From: Pararhodobacter zhoushanensis
GTDB taxonomy: Bacteria; Pseudomonadota; Alphaproteobacteria; Rhodobacterales; Rhodobacteraceae
Assembly (NCBI RefSeq): GCF_025949695.1
Contig: NZ_JAPDFL010000001.1
Location: forward strand, 3,723,501 to 3,787,500
DNA length: 64,000 nt
Direction of reading: 5' to 3'
Part shown: positions 55,672 through 63,340 of the stretch, piece by piece
Numbering within the stretch: the first letter of the stretch is position 1
How the letters are laid out: each line of letters begins with the position of its first letter
Program-made: the position numbers and the translations under genes
Notes under the pieces: generated by a model
The model's database searches: none
What the model was told of the DNA's origin: nothing
What the model saw: the letters and a program-made list of their open reading frames with translations, nothing else

Positions 55672-55719
55672 TCCTGTCGCCTCGGGGCAAGGGTTCCCCC
55701 CTGCCCCGCGCTTGGCGTA

Positions 55720-56196
55720 TCAGGCAGGCAGCAGGAAGCACGCCGTCGCCGGCAGGCGCAGCAGTTCTTCGCAGCGCGCGACAGTGGCGGGGTCGAAATA
55801 GCCAGCAACGTCCAGCATGTTCAGCGTGCCGATGATCTGCCCCTGCACCCGCACCGGAATATTCACCACCGAAGCACAGCCAAGCGAGGCAATCGTGTCG
55901 GCGTCGGGGAACACGTTCGCGATGTCCTCGATGGTGTTGGCGACGAAGGGCTGGCCACGGCCATGCACCTGATCGAACCACGCATCGCGGCGGATCGGCT
56001 TGTCACCCGACACCGGGTATTCAACCGGATGGCTGGTATAGGCGCGCCGTGCGACACCGGCGGTGAAGTCCATGGTCATCACGGTGACCAGCTTGATGCC
56101 CAGCGTGTCGGCAACCAGACGACCCAGCGCCTCGAAGGCTTCGGTCCGGGTGGCGGCCTGCTCGAGAGCGGCGGTGAAGGTGGCGGTGGGGGTCAT
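55720..56196 (-). CDS. Single-domain GAF protein in the transporter operon
   Basis: A 158-residue protein consisting of one GAF domain: [52 protein letters not shown] [20 protein letters not shown], and [20 protein letters not shown]. There is no output domain. It is the distal gene of the ABC transporter operon, overlapping the ATP-binding gene by four bases. A ligand sensor for the transported compound is a reasonable guess only. Confidence 0.83.
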   Translation of the reverse strand: MTPTATFTAALEQAATRTEAFEALGRLVADTLGIKLVTVMTMDFTAGVARRAYTSHPVEYPVSGDKPIRRDAWFDQVHGRGQPFVANTIEDIANVFPDADTIASLGCASVVNIPVRVQGQIIGTLNMLDVAGYFDPATVARCEELLRLPATACFLLPA

Positions 56197-56945
56197 GGGG
56201 TCTGCTCCGTTTGGTCAGGTTCGCTCAGGCGATAGAGGTCGCGCGCATAGGCACTGTCGAACTGGCCCGAGCGCAGGGTGGCGACATCGGCGGTCTCGAC
56301 AATCTTGCCGTGGCGCATCACCGCCAGCCGGTCGCACATGAAAGACACGACGGGCAGGTTGTGCGTGACCATCAGATAGGTCAGCCCCCGCTCTCGCCGC
56401 AGCCGTTTGAGAAGGTTCAGGATCTCGGCCTGAATGGACACATCCAGCGCGCTGGTGGGTTCGTCCAGCAGCAAGAGCTTGGGCTCCAGCGCCAGAGCGC
56501 GCGCGATGGCGACGCGCTGACGCTGACCGCCGGACAGTTGGTGCGGAAAGCGGAAGCGGAAGCGCGCGTCGAGGCCTACTTCGGCCAGCAGCTCGACCAC
56601 ACGCTTGTCGCGGTTGGGCTTGCCATGGATCAAGAGCGGCTCGGCCAGCGCCGCGTCGATGGTCTTGCGCGGGTGGAGCGAGCTGTAGGGATCTTGAAAC
56701 ACCATCTGGCAATGCGCCGAAAACGCGCGGTCGGTGCCGTGGCTGCGCGCTGCGCCGTCCACTTCAATGGTGCCGGTCCAGTCCGGAGCCAGCCCCATGA
56801 TCGCCTTGAGGATCGTGGACTTGCCCGAGCCGCTTTCGCCGACCAGCGCAAAGCTCTCGCCAGAGGCGACGTCGAGGTTGACCCCCTGCACGGCGCGGCT
56901 TTCGCCATAGTAGATGTCGAGGTCTTGAAGGTGGATCGCGGTCAT
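56193..56945 (-). CDS. Peptide-type ABC transporter ATP-binding protein (DppF/OppF-like)
   Basis: ATPase of a peptide/nickel-family importer, 250 residues. Walker A ALVGESGSGKSTILKAI, signature HQLSGGQRQRVAIARALALE, Walker B LLLLDEPTSALD and H-loop VTHN. The Q-loop reads MVFQDPYSSLHPRKT, characteristic of the DppF/OppF half. ATG 56945 fits; 56957 adds four residues. It overlaps the partner ATPase gene upstream and the GAF gene downstream. Confidence 0.9.
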   Translation of the reverse strand: MTAIHLQDLDIYYGESRAVQGVNLDVASGESFALVGESGSGKSTILKAIMGLAPDWTGTIEVDGAARSHGTDRAFSAHCQMVFQDPYSSLHPRKTIDAALAEPLLIHGKPNRDKRVVELLAEVGLDARFRFRFPHQLSGGQRQRVAIARALALEPKLLLLDEPTSALDVSIQAEILNLLKRLRRERGLTYLMVTHNLPVVSFMCDRLAVMRHGKIVETADVATLRSGQFDSAYARDLYRLSEPDQTEQTP

Positions 56946-57778
56946 GTGGCGGCCCATTGGCTGCGGTCGAGGGTCGGCAGAACCTCGCGCGTTTCGTTCA
57001 TCCGGGGGACGGCGGCGAGCAGGCCCTTGGTATAGGGGTGCTGGGCGGCGTGCAGGTTCTTGGCGTCCAGCGTTTCCACCACGCGCCCGGCGTTCATCAC
57101 CATCACCCGGTCGCAGTAGCGTCCGACCAGATGCAGATCGTGGCTGACCAGCAGCAGGCCCATGCCATTATCGCGCACCAGATCGTCGATCAGGTCCAGC
57201 ACCTGCCCCTGCACGGACACGTCCAGCGCGCTGGTCGGTTCGTCCGCGATCAGGATGCGCGGGCGGGGGATCAGCATCATGGCGATCATGATGCGCTGGC
57301 CCATGCCGCCCGAGACTTCGTGCGGATACAGGCCCATGACGCGCTCAGGGTCGGTGATGCGCACCGAGTGCAGCATCTCGGCCACCCGCGCCTTCACATC
57401 GCGGCGCGGCAGGCTTTCGTGCGTGCGCAGGGCCTCGGCGATCTGGCGACCCACGGTCATCACCGGGTTGAGCGAGAATTTCGGGTCCTGCATCACCATC
57501 GAAATCCGCGCACCGCGGATCTTGCGCATCTGGCGGGCGCTCAGGCTTTGCAGCTCGGTGCCCTCGAACGCCAGTTTGTCCGCCGTCACACGCCCCGGCG
57601 GGCGGATCAGGCCAAGGATGGCGCGGCCCGTCATCGACTTTCCCGAACCGCTTTCGCCCACGATGCCCAGCCGCTCGGTTCCCAGCGTCAGGCTGACGCC
57701 ATCGACCACGTTGACCGGCCCGCTGGGGGTGGGAAAGGTGACGGTGAGGTTTTCGACCTCAAGCAGTGGCGCGCTCAT
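56942..57778 (-). CDS. Peptide-type ABC transporter ATP-binding protein (DppD/OppD-like)
   Basis: Partner ATPase of 278 residues. Walker A GIVGESGSGKSMTGRAIL, Q-loop MVMQDPKFSLNPVM, signature HEVSGGMGQRIMIAMMLIPR, Walker B ILIADEPTSALD and H-loop VSHD. EVSGGMGQR is the DppD/OppD form. Start ATG 57778 overlaps the permease stop; the frame extending upstream is antisense-like junk. The C-terminal oligopeptide/dipeptide extension is short, ending PYTKGLLAAVPRMNE. Confidence 0.9.
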   Translation of the reverse strand: MSAPLLEVENLTVTFPTPSGPVNVVDGVSLTLGTERLGIVGESGSGKSMTGRAILGLIRPPGRVTADKLAFEGTELQSLSARQMRKIRGARISMVMQDPKFSLNPVMTVGRQIAEALRTHESLPRRDVKARVAEMLHSVRITDPERVMGLYPHEVSGGMGQRIMIAMMLIPRPRILIADEPTSALDVSVQGQVLDLIDDLVRDNGMGLLLVSHDLHLVGRYCDRVMVMNAGRVVETLDAKNLHAAQHPYTKGLLAAVPRMNETREVLPTLDRSQWAAT

Positions 57779-58677
57779 GATTTGTCCCCGCTCTTGGGGT
57801 CCAGCACGTCGCGCAGACCATCGCCAAGGAAGCAAAAGCCCAGTGACACCAGAATGATGGCAAAGCCCGGCATGGTGGCGACCCACCATTGATCCAGAAT
57901 GAAACTGCGCCCGCGCGAGATCATCGCGCCCCATTCCGGCAGCGGCGGTTGCGCACCAAGGCCCAGAAAGCCAAGGCCCGCAGCGGTCAGGATGATCCCG
58001 GCCATGTCCAGCGTCACGCGGATGATGGTGGACGAAGTACACAGCGGCAGGATGTGCAGCCCGATGATGCGCATATGGCTTGCCCCGGCCAGCCGCACGG
58101 CCTGCACGAATTCAGAGCTGCGGAAGGTCAGCGTCTCGGCCCGCGCCAGACGCGCATAGGGCGGCCAGGCGGTGATCGCGATGGCGATGATGGCGTTTTC
58201 GATCCCTGGCCCCAAGGCGGCCACAAAGGCCAGCGCAAGAATGAGCTTGGGCATCGACAGGAACACGTCGGTGATCCCCATCAGCACCCGGTCCGTCCAG
58301 CCGCCGAAATAGCCCGACACCGCGCCAAGGATCAGGCCCAAGGGGGCCGAGATCACCGCAACCATGCCAACGATCAGCAGCGTCAGGCGCGCGCCATGCA
58401 CGACGCGCGAAAAGATATCGCGGCCCAGCTCGTCCGTGCCCATCCAGTTGGTCGCCGAGGGCGGCATCAGCCGCGCGCCCAGATCCTGCCCGATGGGCGA
58501 ATAGGGCGCGATCCACGGCGCGAAGGCGGCGCAGACGATCAGCACGGTCAGGATCGCCACGCCCAGCGCCGCCAGCGGATTGCGCAGCAAGCGCCGGGTC
58601 ACGTCATAGGCGCGGCCCAGATTGGCCTGCAGGCGCGAGGCCGGGGCGTCATCCGTCAACCAGGTTGTCAGGGTCAT
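57775..58677 (-). CDS. Peptide-type ABC transporter permease (DppC-like)
   Basis: Inner-membrane permease of 300 residues with six hydrophobic helices, the first at about residues 35-55 (ALGVAILTVLIVCAAFAPWI). The N-terminal PYSPIGQDLGARLMPPSATN and GTDELGRDIFSRVVHGARLT are the conserved OppC_N/DppC motif; the EAA loop is AYARAEALTFRSSE-like LARAETLTFRSSEFVQAVRL. Overlaps both neighbours by four bases, so the whole operon is translationally coupled. Confidence 0.92.
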   Translation of the reverse strand: MTLTTWLTDDAPASRLQANLGRAYDVTRRLLRNPLAALGVAILTVLIVCAAFAPWIAPYSPIGQDLGARLMPPSATNWMGTDELGRDIFSRVVHGARLTLLIVGMVAVISAPLGLILGAVSGYFGGWTDRVLMGITDVFLSMPKLILALAFVAALGPGIENAIIAIAITAWPPYARLARAETLTFRSSEFVQAVRLAGASHMRIIGLHILPLCTSSTIIRVTLDMAGIILTAAGLGFLGLGAQPPLPEWGAMISRGRSFILDQWWVATMPGFAIILVSLGFCFLGDGLRDVLDPKSGDKS

Positions 58678-59720
58678 GAGCGGCTCCGCGGATCAAGGAC
58701 GCGGTAGAGCACGTCCGACAGTTTGTTGATGACGATGAACACCGCCCCGATGACCAGCGTGGCGCCCAGCACGGCGTTCATGTCCGCGTTGAACAGCGCC
58801 GTGGTCAGGTAGTTGCCGATGCCGGGCCAGCTGAACACGGTCTCGATCATCACCGAGCCTTCGAGCAGGGCGGCATAGCTGAGGCCGATCACGGTGATCA
58901 GCGGCACGCGGATGGTGCCAAACGCATGCACCCAGATCACCCGCCATTCCGACACACCCTTGACCCGGGCGGTGGTGACGTATTCCTGCCCCAACTGGTC
59001 CAGCATGAAGCTGCGCGTCATCCGCGCGATATAGGCCAGCGAGAAGAAGCCCAGGATCGTGGCGGGAAGGATGATGTGCGACAGGGCGCTGAAAAAGACC
59101 TCAGGCTCACCGGCCAGCAGGCTGTCGACCAGCAACAGGCCCGTGACCGGATCGACCAGCCCCTCGAAATAGATGTCCACACGTCCCGGTCCGGCAACCC
59201 AGCCCAGGCCCGCATAGAACAGCGCCAGACCGACAAGCCCCAGCCAGAAGGCGGGCACCGAATAGCCCAGCAGCGCAAACACCCGGATCAGCTGATCGGT
59301 GATCTTTCCGCGCTTGATCGCGGCCAGCACACCCAGCGGCACCCCCAGCAGCACGCCGATGATGATGCCGATGGTCGCCATCTCCAGCGTGGCCGGGAAC
59401 ACGCGGATCAGGTCGGTTGCAACCTCGCGGTTGGTCGAGACCGAGCGCCCCAGATCGCCGCTGAACACGTCGCCGACATAGGCGATGAACTGCAGCGGCA
59501 GCGGCTGGTCCAGCCCCATGGCGATGCGCGCGGCCTCGTACTGGGCGTTGGTGGCGCGGTCGCCGGCGACGGCAAGCACCGGGTCAATCGGAATGATGCG
59601 GCCAATGAAGAACGTGATGGCCAGCAAGCCCAGAAAGGTGAGTGCCAGAATCACCGCGAATCCAAGCACGGATCGAAGGTGGCGGGACCATGCGGACGGG
59701 CCTCTGCGTTGAGGTTTCAT
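58674..59720 (-). CDS. Peptide-type ABC transporter permease (DppB-like)
   Basis: First gene of the transporter operon, 348 residues with six helices (first about 20-42, LGFAVILALTFLGLLAITFF). DppB features: DQPLPLQFIAYVGDVFSGDL, SVSTNREVATDLIRVFPATL, and the EAA loop with YVTTARVKGVSEWRVIWVHA, then SWPGIGNYLTTALFNADM. An additional stretch (about 195-235) between helices is longer than in E. coli DppB. Start ATG 59720; it faces the XRE-cupin gene across a 144-base region. Confidence 0.92.
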   Translation of the reverse strand: MKPQRRGPSAWSRHLRSVLGFAVILALTFLGLLAITFFIGRIIPIDPVLAVAGDRATNAQYEAARIAMGLDQPLPLQFIAYVGDVFSGDLGRSVSTNREVATDLIRVFPATLEMATIGIIIGVLLGVPLGVLAAIKRGKITDQLIRVFALLGYSVPAFWLGLVGLALFYAGLGWVAGPGRVDIYFEGLVDPVTGLLLVDSLLAGEPEVFFSALSHIILPATILGFFSLAYIARMTRSFMLDQLGQEYVTTARVKGVSEWRVIWVHAFGTIRVPLITVIGLSYAALLEGSVMIETVFSWPGIGNYLTTALFNADMNAVLGATLVIGAVFIVINKLSDVLYRVLDPRSRS

Positions 59721-59808
59721 GGGGCTCCTGTTCTGGATCGCTGGGTCTGAAAACGTCCGGCGACTGTCGGCAATTTCCAGCAAAGCGTGCAACAATTTTC
59801 TTGGCTCT

Positions 59809-59843
59809 AGCAAAAAACTTTGCTTAAATCAAAAAATTTTGAT
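59809..59843. promoter_or_regulatory. Two adjacent palindromes in the divergent transporter/regulator region
   Basis: AGCAAA-AAAC-TTTGCT at 59809-59824 and ATCAAAA-AA-TTTTGAT at 59828-59843. They lie 89-123 bases upstream of the dppB-like gene and 22-56 bases upstream of the regulator ATG, in the only AT-rich stretch nearby. Probably operators of the neighbouring XRE-cupin regulator. The palindromes are exact; the binding is inferred. Confidence 0.6.
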
Positions 59844-59864
59844 GGACGGACACAGCGAATCCCT

Positions 59865-60481
59865 ATGGCCCGACCCAAACCCAAGACCGACCCGAACCTC
59901 GGCGCGCATATACGGCGGCGGCGCAAGCAGTTGGGCCTGACCCTGCAGGCGCTCTGCGACGAGGCCGGTTTGTCGCCCGGTTTCCTCAGTCAGGTCGAGC
60001 GTGGGCTGGCCACGCCTTCGCTGGGCACGCTGGCGCAGATCGCGCAGGGGCTGGATGTGGGGCTGGAGCATTTCATCGGCGCGACCCGCCCTGCCGATCA
60101 GCTGACCCGCGCCGGTGAGCGGCCGCAATTCTCGATCGACACCTCGTCGCTGGGGTATGAATCGCTGGGCGCCAGTTTTCCGGGCGCCGGGCTGTCGTCT
60201 TATATCCTGCATGTCCCGCCGGGCTTTGAATCCGAAATCACCTCGCATGAGGGCGAAGAGATCATCTTCATCCTCGAAGGTGCGGTCACCCAGATGCTGG
60301 GTGGCGAAACCTTTACACTCAGGACGGGGGACAGCCTGCATTACAGCGGCGCGACCCCCATTCCTGGGCCAATACGACCGATGCACCTGCACGCATCCTG
60401 TGGACCGGCACGCTGTCGGTCTTGCAGAGCGGGCGGGCGTCTCGCCTGCCGGAAATGATCCCGGCCAATATCAACACCTGA
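59865..60481 (+). CDS. XRE-cupin transcription regulator (frame interrupted)
   Basis: Regulator with an N-terminal XRE helix-turn-helix (GAHIRRRRKQLGLTLQALCD, AGLSPGFLSQVERGLATPSL, about residues 10-55) and a C-terminal cupin (about 115-180: EGEEIIFILEGAVTQMLGGE, FTLRTGDSLHYSGATPH). It is of the PuuR/SutR type that controls the adjacent catabolic genes. The frame breaks in the C5 run at 60355-60359; with a sixth C the text continues HSWANTTDAPARILWTGTLS and ends PANINT at 60481, giving 205 residues. Start ATG 59865 preferred over TTG 59820. Confidence 0.88.
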
Positions 60482-60503
60482 CCCAACCTCGGAGGTTATC
60501 CTG

Positions 60504-62087
60504 ATGTCTCTTATCCGTCCCGCCCTGCTTGCCGCAGTGCTGGCCATGCCCCTGCCCGCGCTGGCCGATACGCCCGCCGACACGCTGGTCGTCGCCCAGA
60601 ACATCGACGATATCGTCGCCATCGACCCGGCGCAGGCCTATGAGTTCACCTCGGGTGAGCTGGTCACCAACGTCTATGACCGTCTGGTGCAATACGACGC
60701 CGCCGACACCACCACGCTGGCCCCCGGCCTTGCGTCGTCGTGGGAAATCGACGCCGAGGCCAAGACCATCACCTTCACCCTGCGTGACGGTGTGACGTTC
60801 CATTCGGGCAACCCGGTCCGGCCTGAGGATGTCGTCTTCTCGCTGTCGCGTGTGGTTCAGCTGAACCTGACGCCTGCGTTCATCCTGACCCAGCTGGGCT
60901 GGACCCCTGAGAACGTGGCCGAGATGATCACCGCCGGCGACGGCACTGTGACCATCCGCTACGCCGGTGATTTCTCGCCTGCCTTCGTGATGAACGTGCT
61001 GGCTGCGCGTCCGGCGTCCATCGTCGACGAAGTGACGGTGATGGAGCACGCCGAGGGCGACGATCTGGGCAACGCCTGGCTCAACGCGAATTCGGCCGGC
61101 ACCGGTCCGTTCTCGCTGCGCATGTTCCGCCCGGCTGAACTGATCCGCCTGCAAGCCAACGCCGACTACTTCAACGGCGCCCCGGCGATCGACAGCGTGA
61201 TCATCCGCCACGTCTCGGAATCCGCCACGCAACAGCTGCTGCTGGAACAGGGCGACGTCGACATGGCGCGCAACCTGACGCCCGACCAGATCGCCGGTCT
61301 GGACGGCGAGGCGCTCAGCGTCGAAACCTTCCCGCAAGCCGCCGTGCATTTCCTGTCGTTTAATCAGGCCGATGCGCAACTGACCAACCCTGCCGTCTGG
61401 GAAGCCGCGCGCTATCTGGTGAACTACGAGGGCATGGTCGACAGCTTCCTCGCCGGTCAGATGGACGTGCATCAGGCATTCTGGCCCGATGGTTTCCCCG
61501 GCGCGCTGAACGACACGCCTTATACCTATGACCCGGCCCGCGCCGAGCAGATCCTGTCTGACGCCGGGGTCGAACTGCCGATCACCGTCACGCTGGACGT
61601 GATCAACGCAGCCCCCTTCACCGACATGGCGCAATCGCTGCAGGCCAGTTTTGCCGAAGCCGGGATCAACTTCGAGATCCTGCCGGGCAGCGGCAGCCAG
61701 GTGATCACCCGCTACCGCGAGCGCAGCCATCAGGCGATGCTGCTCTATTGGGGCCCCGACTTCATGGACCCGCATTCCAACGCCAAGGCCTTCGCCTATA
61801 ACTCGGACAACAGCCAGGACGCCTATGCCGCCACCACCACGTGGCGCAACTCGTGGGCGGTGCCGCAGGAAATGAACGACCTGACCACGGCCGCCCTGAC
61901 CGAAGCCGATCCGGCTGCGCGTCAGGAGATGTATCTGGACCTGCAGCGTCAGGTGCAGGAAAACTCGCCCATCGTCATCATGTTCCAGGCGGCGTATCAG
62001 GTCGCGATGGCGCAAGACGTTACCGGCTATGTGAACGGCGCGACCTCGGACTTCGTCTACTATCGTCTGGTCGAAAAAGCCGAATAA
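60504..62087 (+). CDS. ABC transporter substrate-binding protein, family 5
   Basis: Periplasmic binding protein (527 residues) for the transporter on the other strand. Signal peptide MSLIRPALLAAVLAMPLPAL ending ALA-DTP. Family 5 signature ASSWEIDAEAKTITFTLRDG and FHSGNPVRPEDVVFSLSRVV, later NYEGMVDSFLAGQMDVHQAF. The ligand cannot be read from the sequence; family 5 takes peptides, nickel, or small amino compounds. It starts 22 bases after the regulator. Confidence 0.93.
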   Translation: MSLIRPALLAAVLAMPLPALADTPADTLVVAQNIDDIVAIDPAQAYEFTSGELVTNVYDRLVQYDAADTTTLAPGLASSWEIDAEAKTITFTLRDGVTFHSGNPVRPEDVVFSLSRVVQLNLTPAFILTQLGWTPENVAEMITAGDGTVTIRYAGDFSPAFVMNVLAARPASIVDEVTVMEHAEGDDLGNAWLNANSAGTGPFSLRMFRPAELIRLQANADYFNGAPAIDSVIIRHVSESATQQLLLEQGDVDMARNLTPDQIAGLDGEALSVETFPQAAVHFLSFNQADAQLTNPAVWEAARYLVNYEGMVDSFLAGQMDVHQAFWPDGFPGALNDTPYTYDPARAEQILSDAGVELPITVTLDVINAAPFTDMAQSLQASFAEAGINFEILPGSGSQVITRYRERSHQAMLLYWGPDFMDPHSNAKAFAYNSDNSQDAYAATTTWRNSWAVPQEMNDLTTAALTEADPAARQEMYLDLQRQVQENSPIVIMFQAAYQVAMAQDVTGYVNGATSDFVYYRLVEKAE

Positions 62088-62112
62088 CCCGGCCCCGCGC
62101 CAACATTTTCCG

Positions 62113-62139
62113 GGCCGCCCGCCACCCGTGCGGGCGGCC
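62113..62139 (+). terminator. Hairpin between binding-protein and peptidase genes
   Basis: GGCCGCCCGC, CACCCGTG, CGGGCGGCC then TTT. A partial terminator here would keep the binding protein more abundant than the enzymes downstream, a usual arrangement. Confidence 0.65.
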
Positions 62140-62166
62140 TTTCCCGTTCCATGAATGAGGCCCCCC

Positions 62167-63258
62167 ATGAGCATCCACGACACCCGCCTGCGCGCTCTGC
62201 GCGCCGAAATGGCCAAGACTGACACCGACCTGTGCATTCTGGGGCCGTCCAGCCACATGCTGTGGCTCACCGGCGTTGACCCGCATGGCGATGAGCGCCC
62301 GGTGCTGGTGATCGTGTCGCAAGACTACGCCGGGTTCCTGATGCCCGCGCTGAATGCCGATGCCGCACGCCAAAACACCGCCCTGCCGTTCCACACCTGG
62401 GGCGACGAGGTCGGCCCGGCGCAGGCGCTGAGTGACGTCCTGACCCAAGCAGGTGCAACCCGGCCTGACCTGTCGGTCGTGCTGGACGAGACGATGCGCG
62501 CCGATTTCGCGCTTCTGGTGCTCGATGCGCTCGACAGCCCGCGCCGCCGGTTCACTGCAGACACCGTGGGCCGGTTGCGCGGCCACAAGGACGCCGCCGA
62601 AGTCGAGGCCCTGATCGCCTCGGCCCGGCTGAACGACGATGCGGTACGCGCGGCGATGGCGCAGCTGAAAGTCGGCATGACCGAGCGGGACGTGCAGGCG
62701 ATCATCCATGACTACTACAAGGCCCATGGCGCGCAGCCCGAGTTCACCATCATCGGCTTCGGCGCGAACGGGGCCTTCCCGCATCACCACACCAGCGATG
62801 CCGTGCTGGAAGACAACATGGCCGTGCTGATCGACACCGGCTGCCGGATCGGCGGCTATCCGTCTGACATGACGCGCAGTTTCTGGTTCGGCACCGAGCC
62901 TGACGAATACCGCACGATCCGCGCCACGGTGGACCACGCCGTCAAGGCAGCGATGGCGGCGGCGCGTCCGGGCGTCAAGGCGCGCGAGGTTGACGCCGCC
63001 GCGCGCGGCGTGATCGAGGCGGCGGGCTATGGTCCCAAATTCGTGCACCGCACCGGGCATGGCTTGGGCATCGACGTCCACGAAGGCCCGTATATCACCG
63101 CGACCAGCGAAACCGTGCTGGAAGAGGGCAACGTCTTCTCGATCGAGCCGGGCATCTATCTGGCCGGGCGCTTTGGCGTGCGGCTGGAAGAGATCGTCGT
63201 GCTGCGCAAGGACGGGCCGGAAATTCTCAGCGCCCTGCCCCGGATGCTCGACCTCTGA
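62167..63258 (+). CDS. M24 family metallopeptidase (Xaa-Pro dipeptidase-like)
   Basis: A 363-residue pita-bread-fold enzyme with an N-terminal creatinase-like domain. The metal ligands of the M24 family are present: D and D in AVLIDTGCRIGGYPSDMTRS, H in HRTGHGLGIDVHEGPYI, E in FSIEPGIYL, E in VRLEEIVVL. M24 includes Xaa-Pro peptidases, creatinase and ectoine hydrolase, so the substrate may be a proline peptide or a small amide. ATG 62167 has GAGG nearby. Linked to the transporter genes, it probably cleaves the imported compound. Confidence 0.88.
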   Translation: MSIHDTRLRALRAEMAKTDTDLCILGPSSHMLWLTGVDPHGDERPVLVIVSQDYAGFLMPALNADAARQNTALPFHTWGDEVGPAQALSDVLTQAGATRPDLSVVLDETMRADFALLVLDALDSPRRRFTADTVGRLRGHKDAAEVEALIASARLNDDAVRAAMAQLKVGMTERDVQAIIHDYYKAHGAQPEFTIIGFGANGAFPHHHTSDAVLEDNMAVLIDTGCRIGGYPSDMTRSFWFGTEPDEYRTIRATVDHAVKAAMAAARPGVKAREVDAAARGVIEAAGYGPKFVHRTGHGLGIDVHEGPYITATSETVLEEGNVFSIEPGIYLAGRFGVRLEEIVVLRKDGPEILSALPRMLDL

Positions 63259-63267
63259 AGTCGACAT

Positions 63268-63306
63268 CTACTTTCTGTAGATTTACTCTACGGTCTGTGT
63301 AAATCT
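63268..63306. promoter_or_regulatory. Overlapping inverted repeats before the PLP enzyme
   Basis: CTAC-TTTCT-GTAG at 63268-63280, GTAGA-TTTAC-TCTAC at 63277-63291, and AGATTTAC...GTAAATCT at 63279-63306. Nested symmetric elements in the short spacer suggest an operator, or an mRNA hairpin. Confidence 0.45.
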
Positions 63307-63340
63307 GTCCCCCAAGACCCGCTCAGGGCAAGGGGGACAG

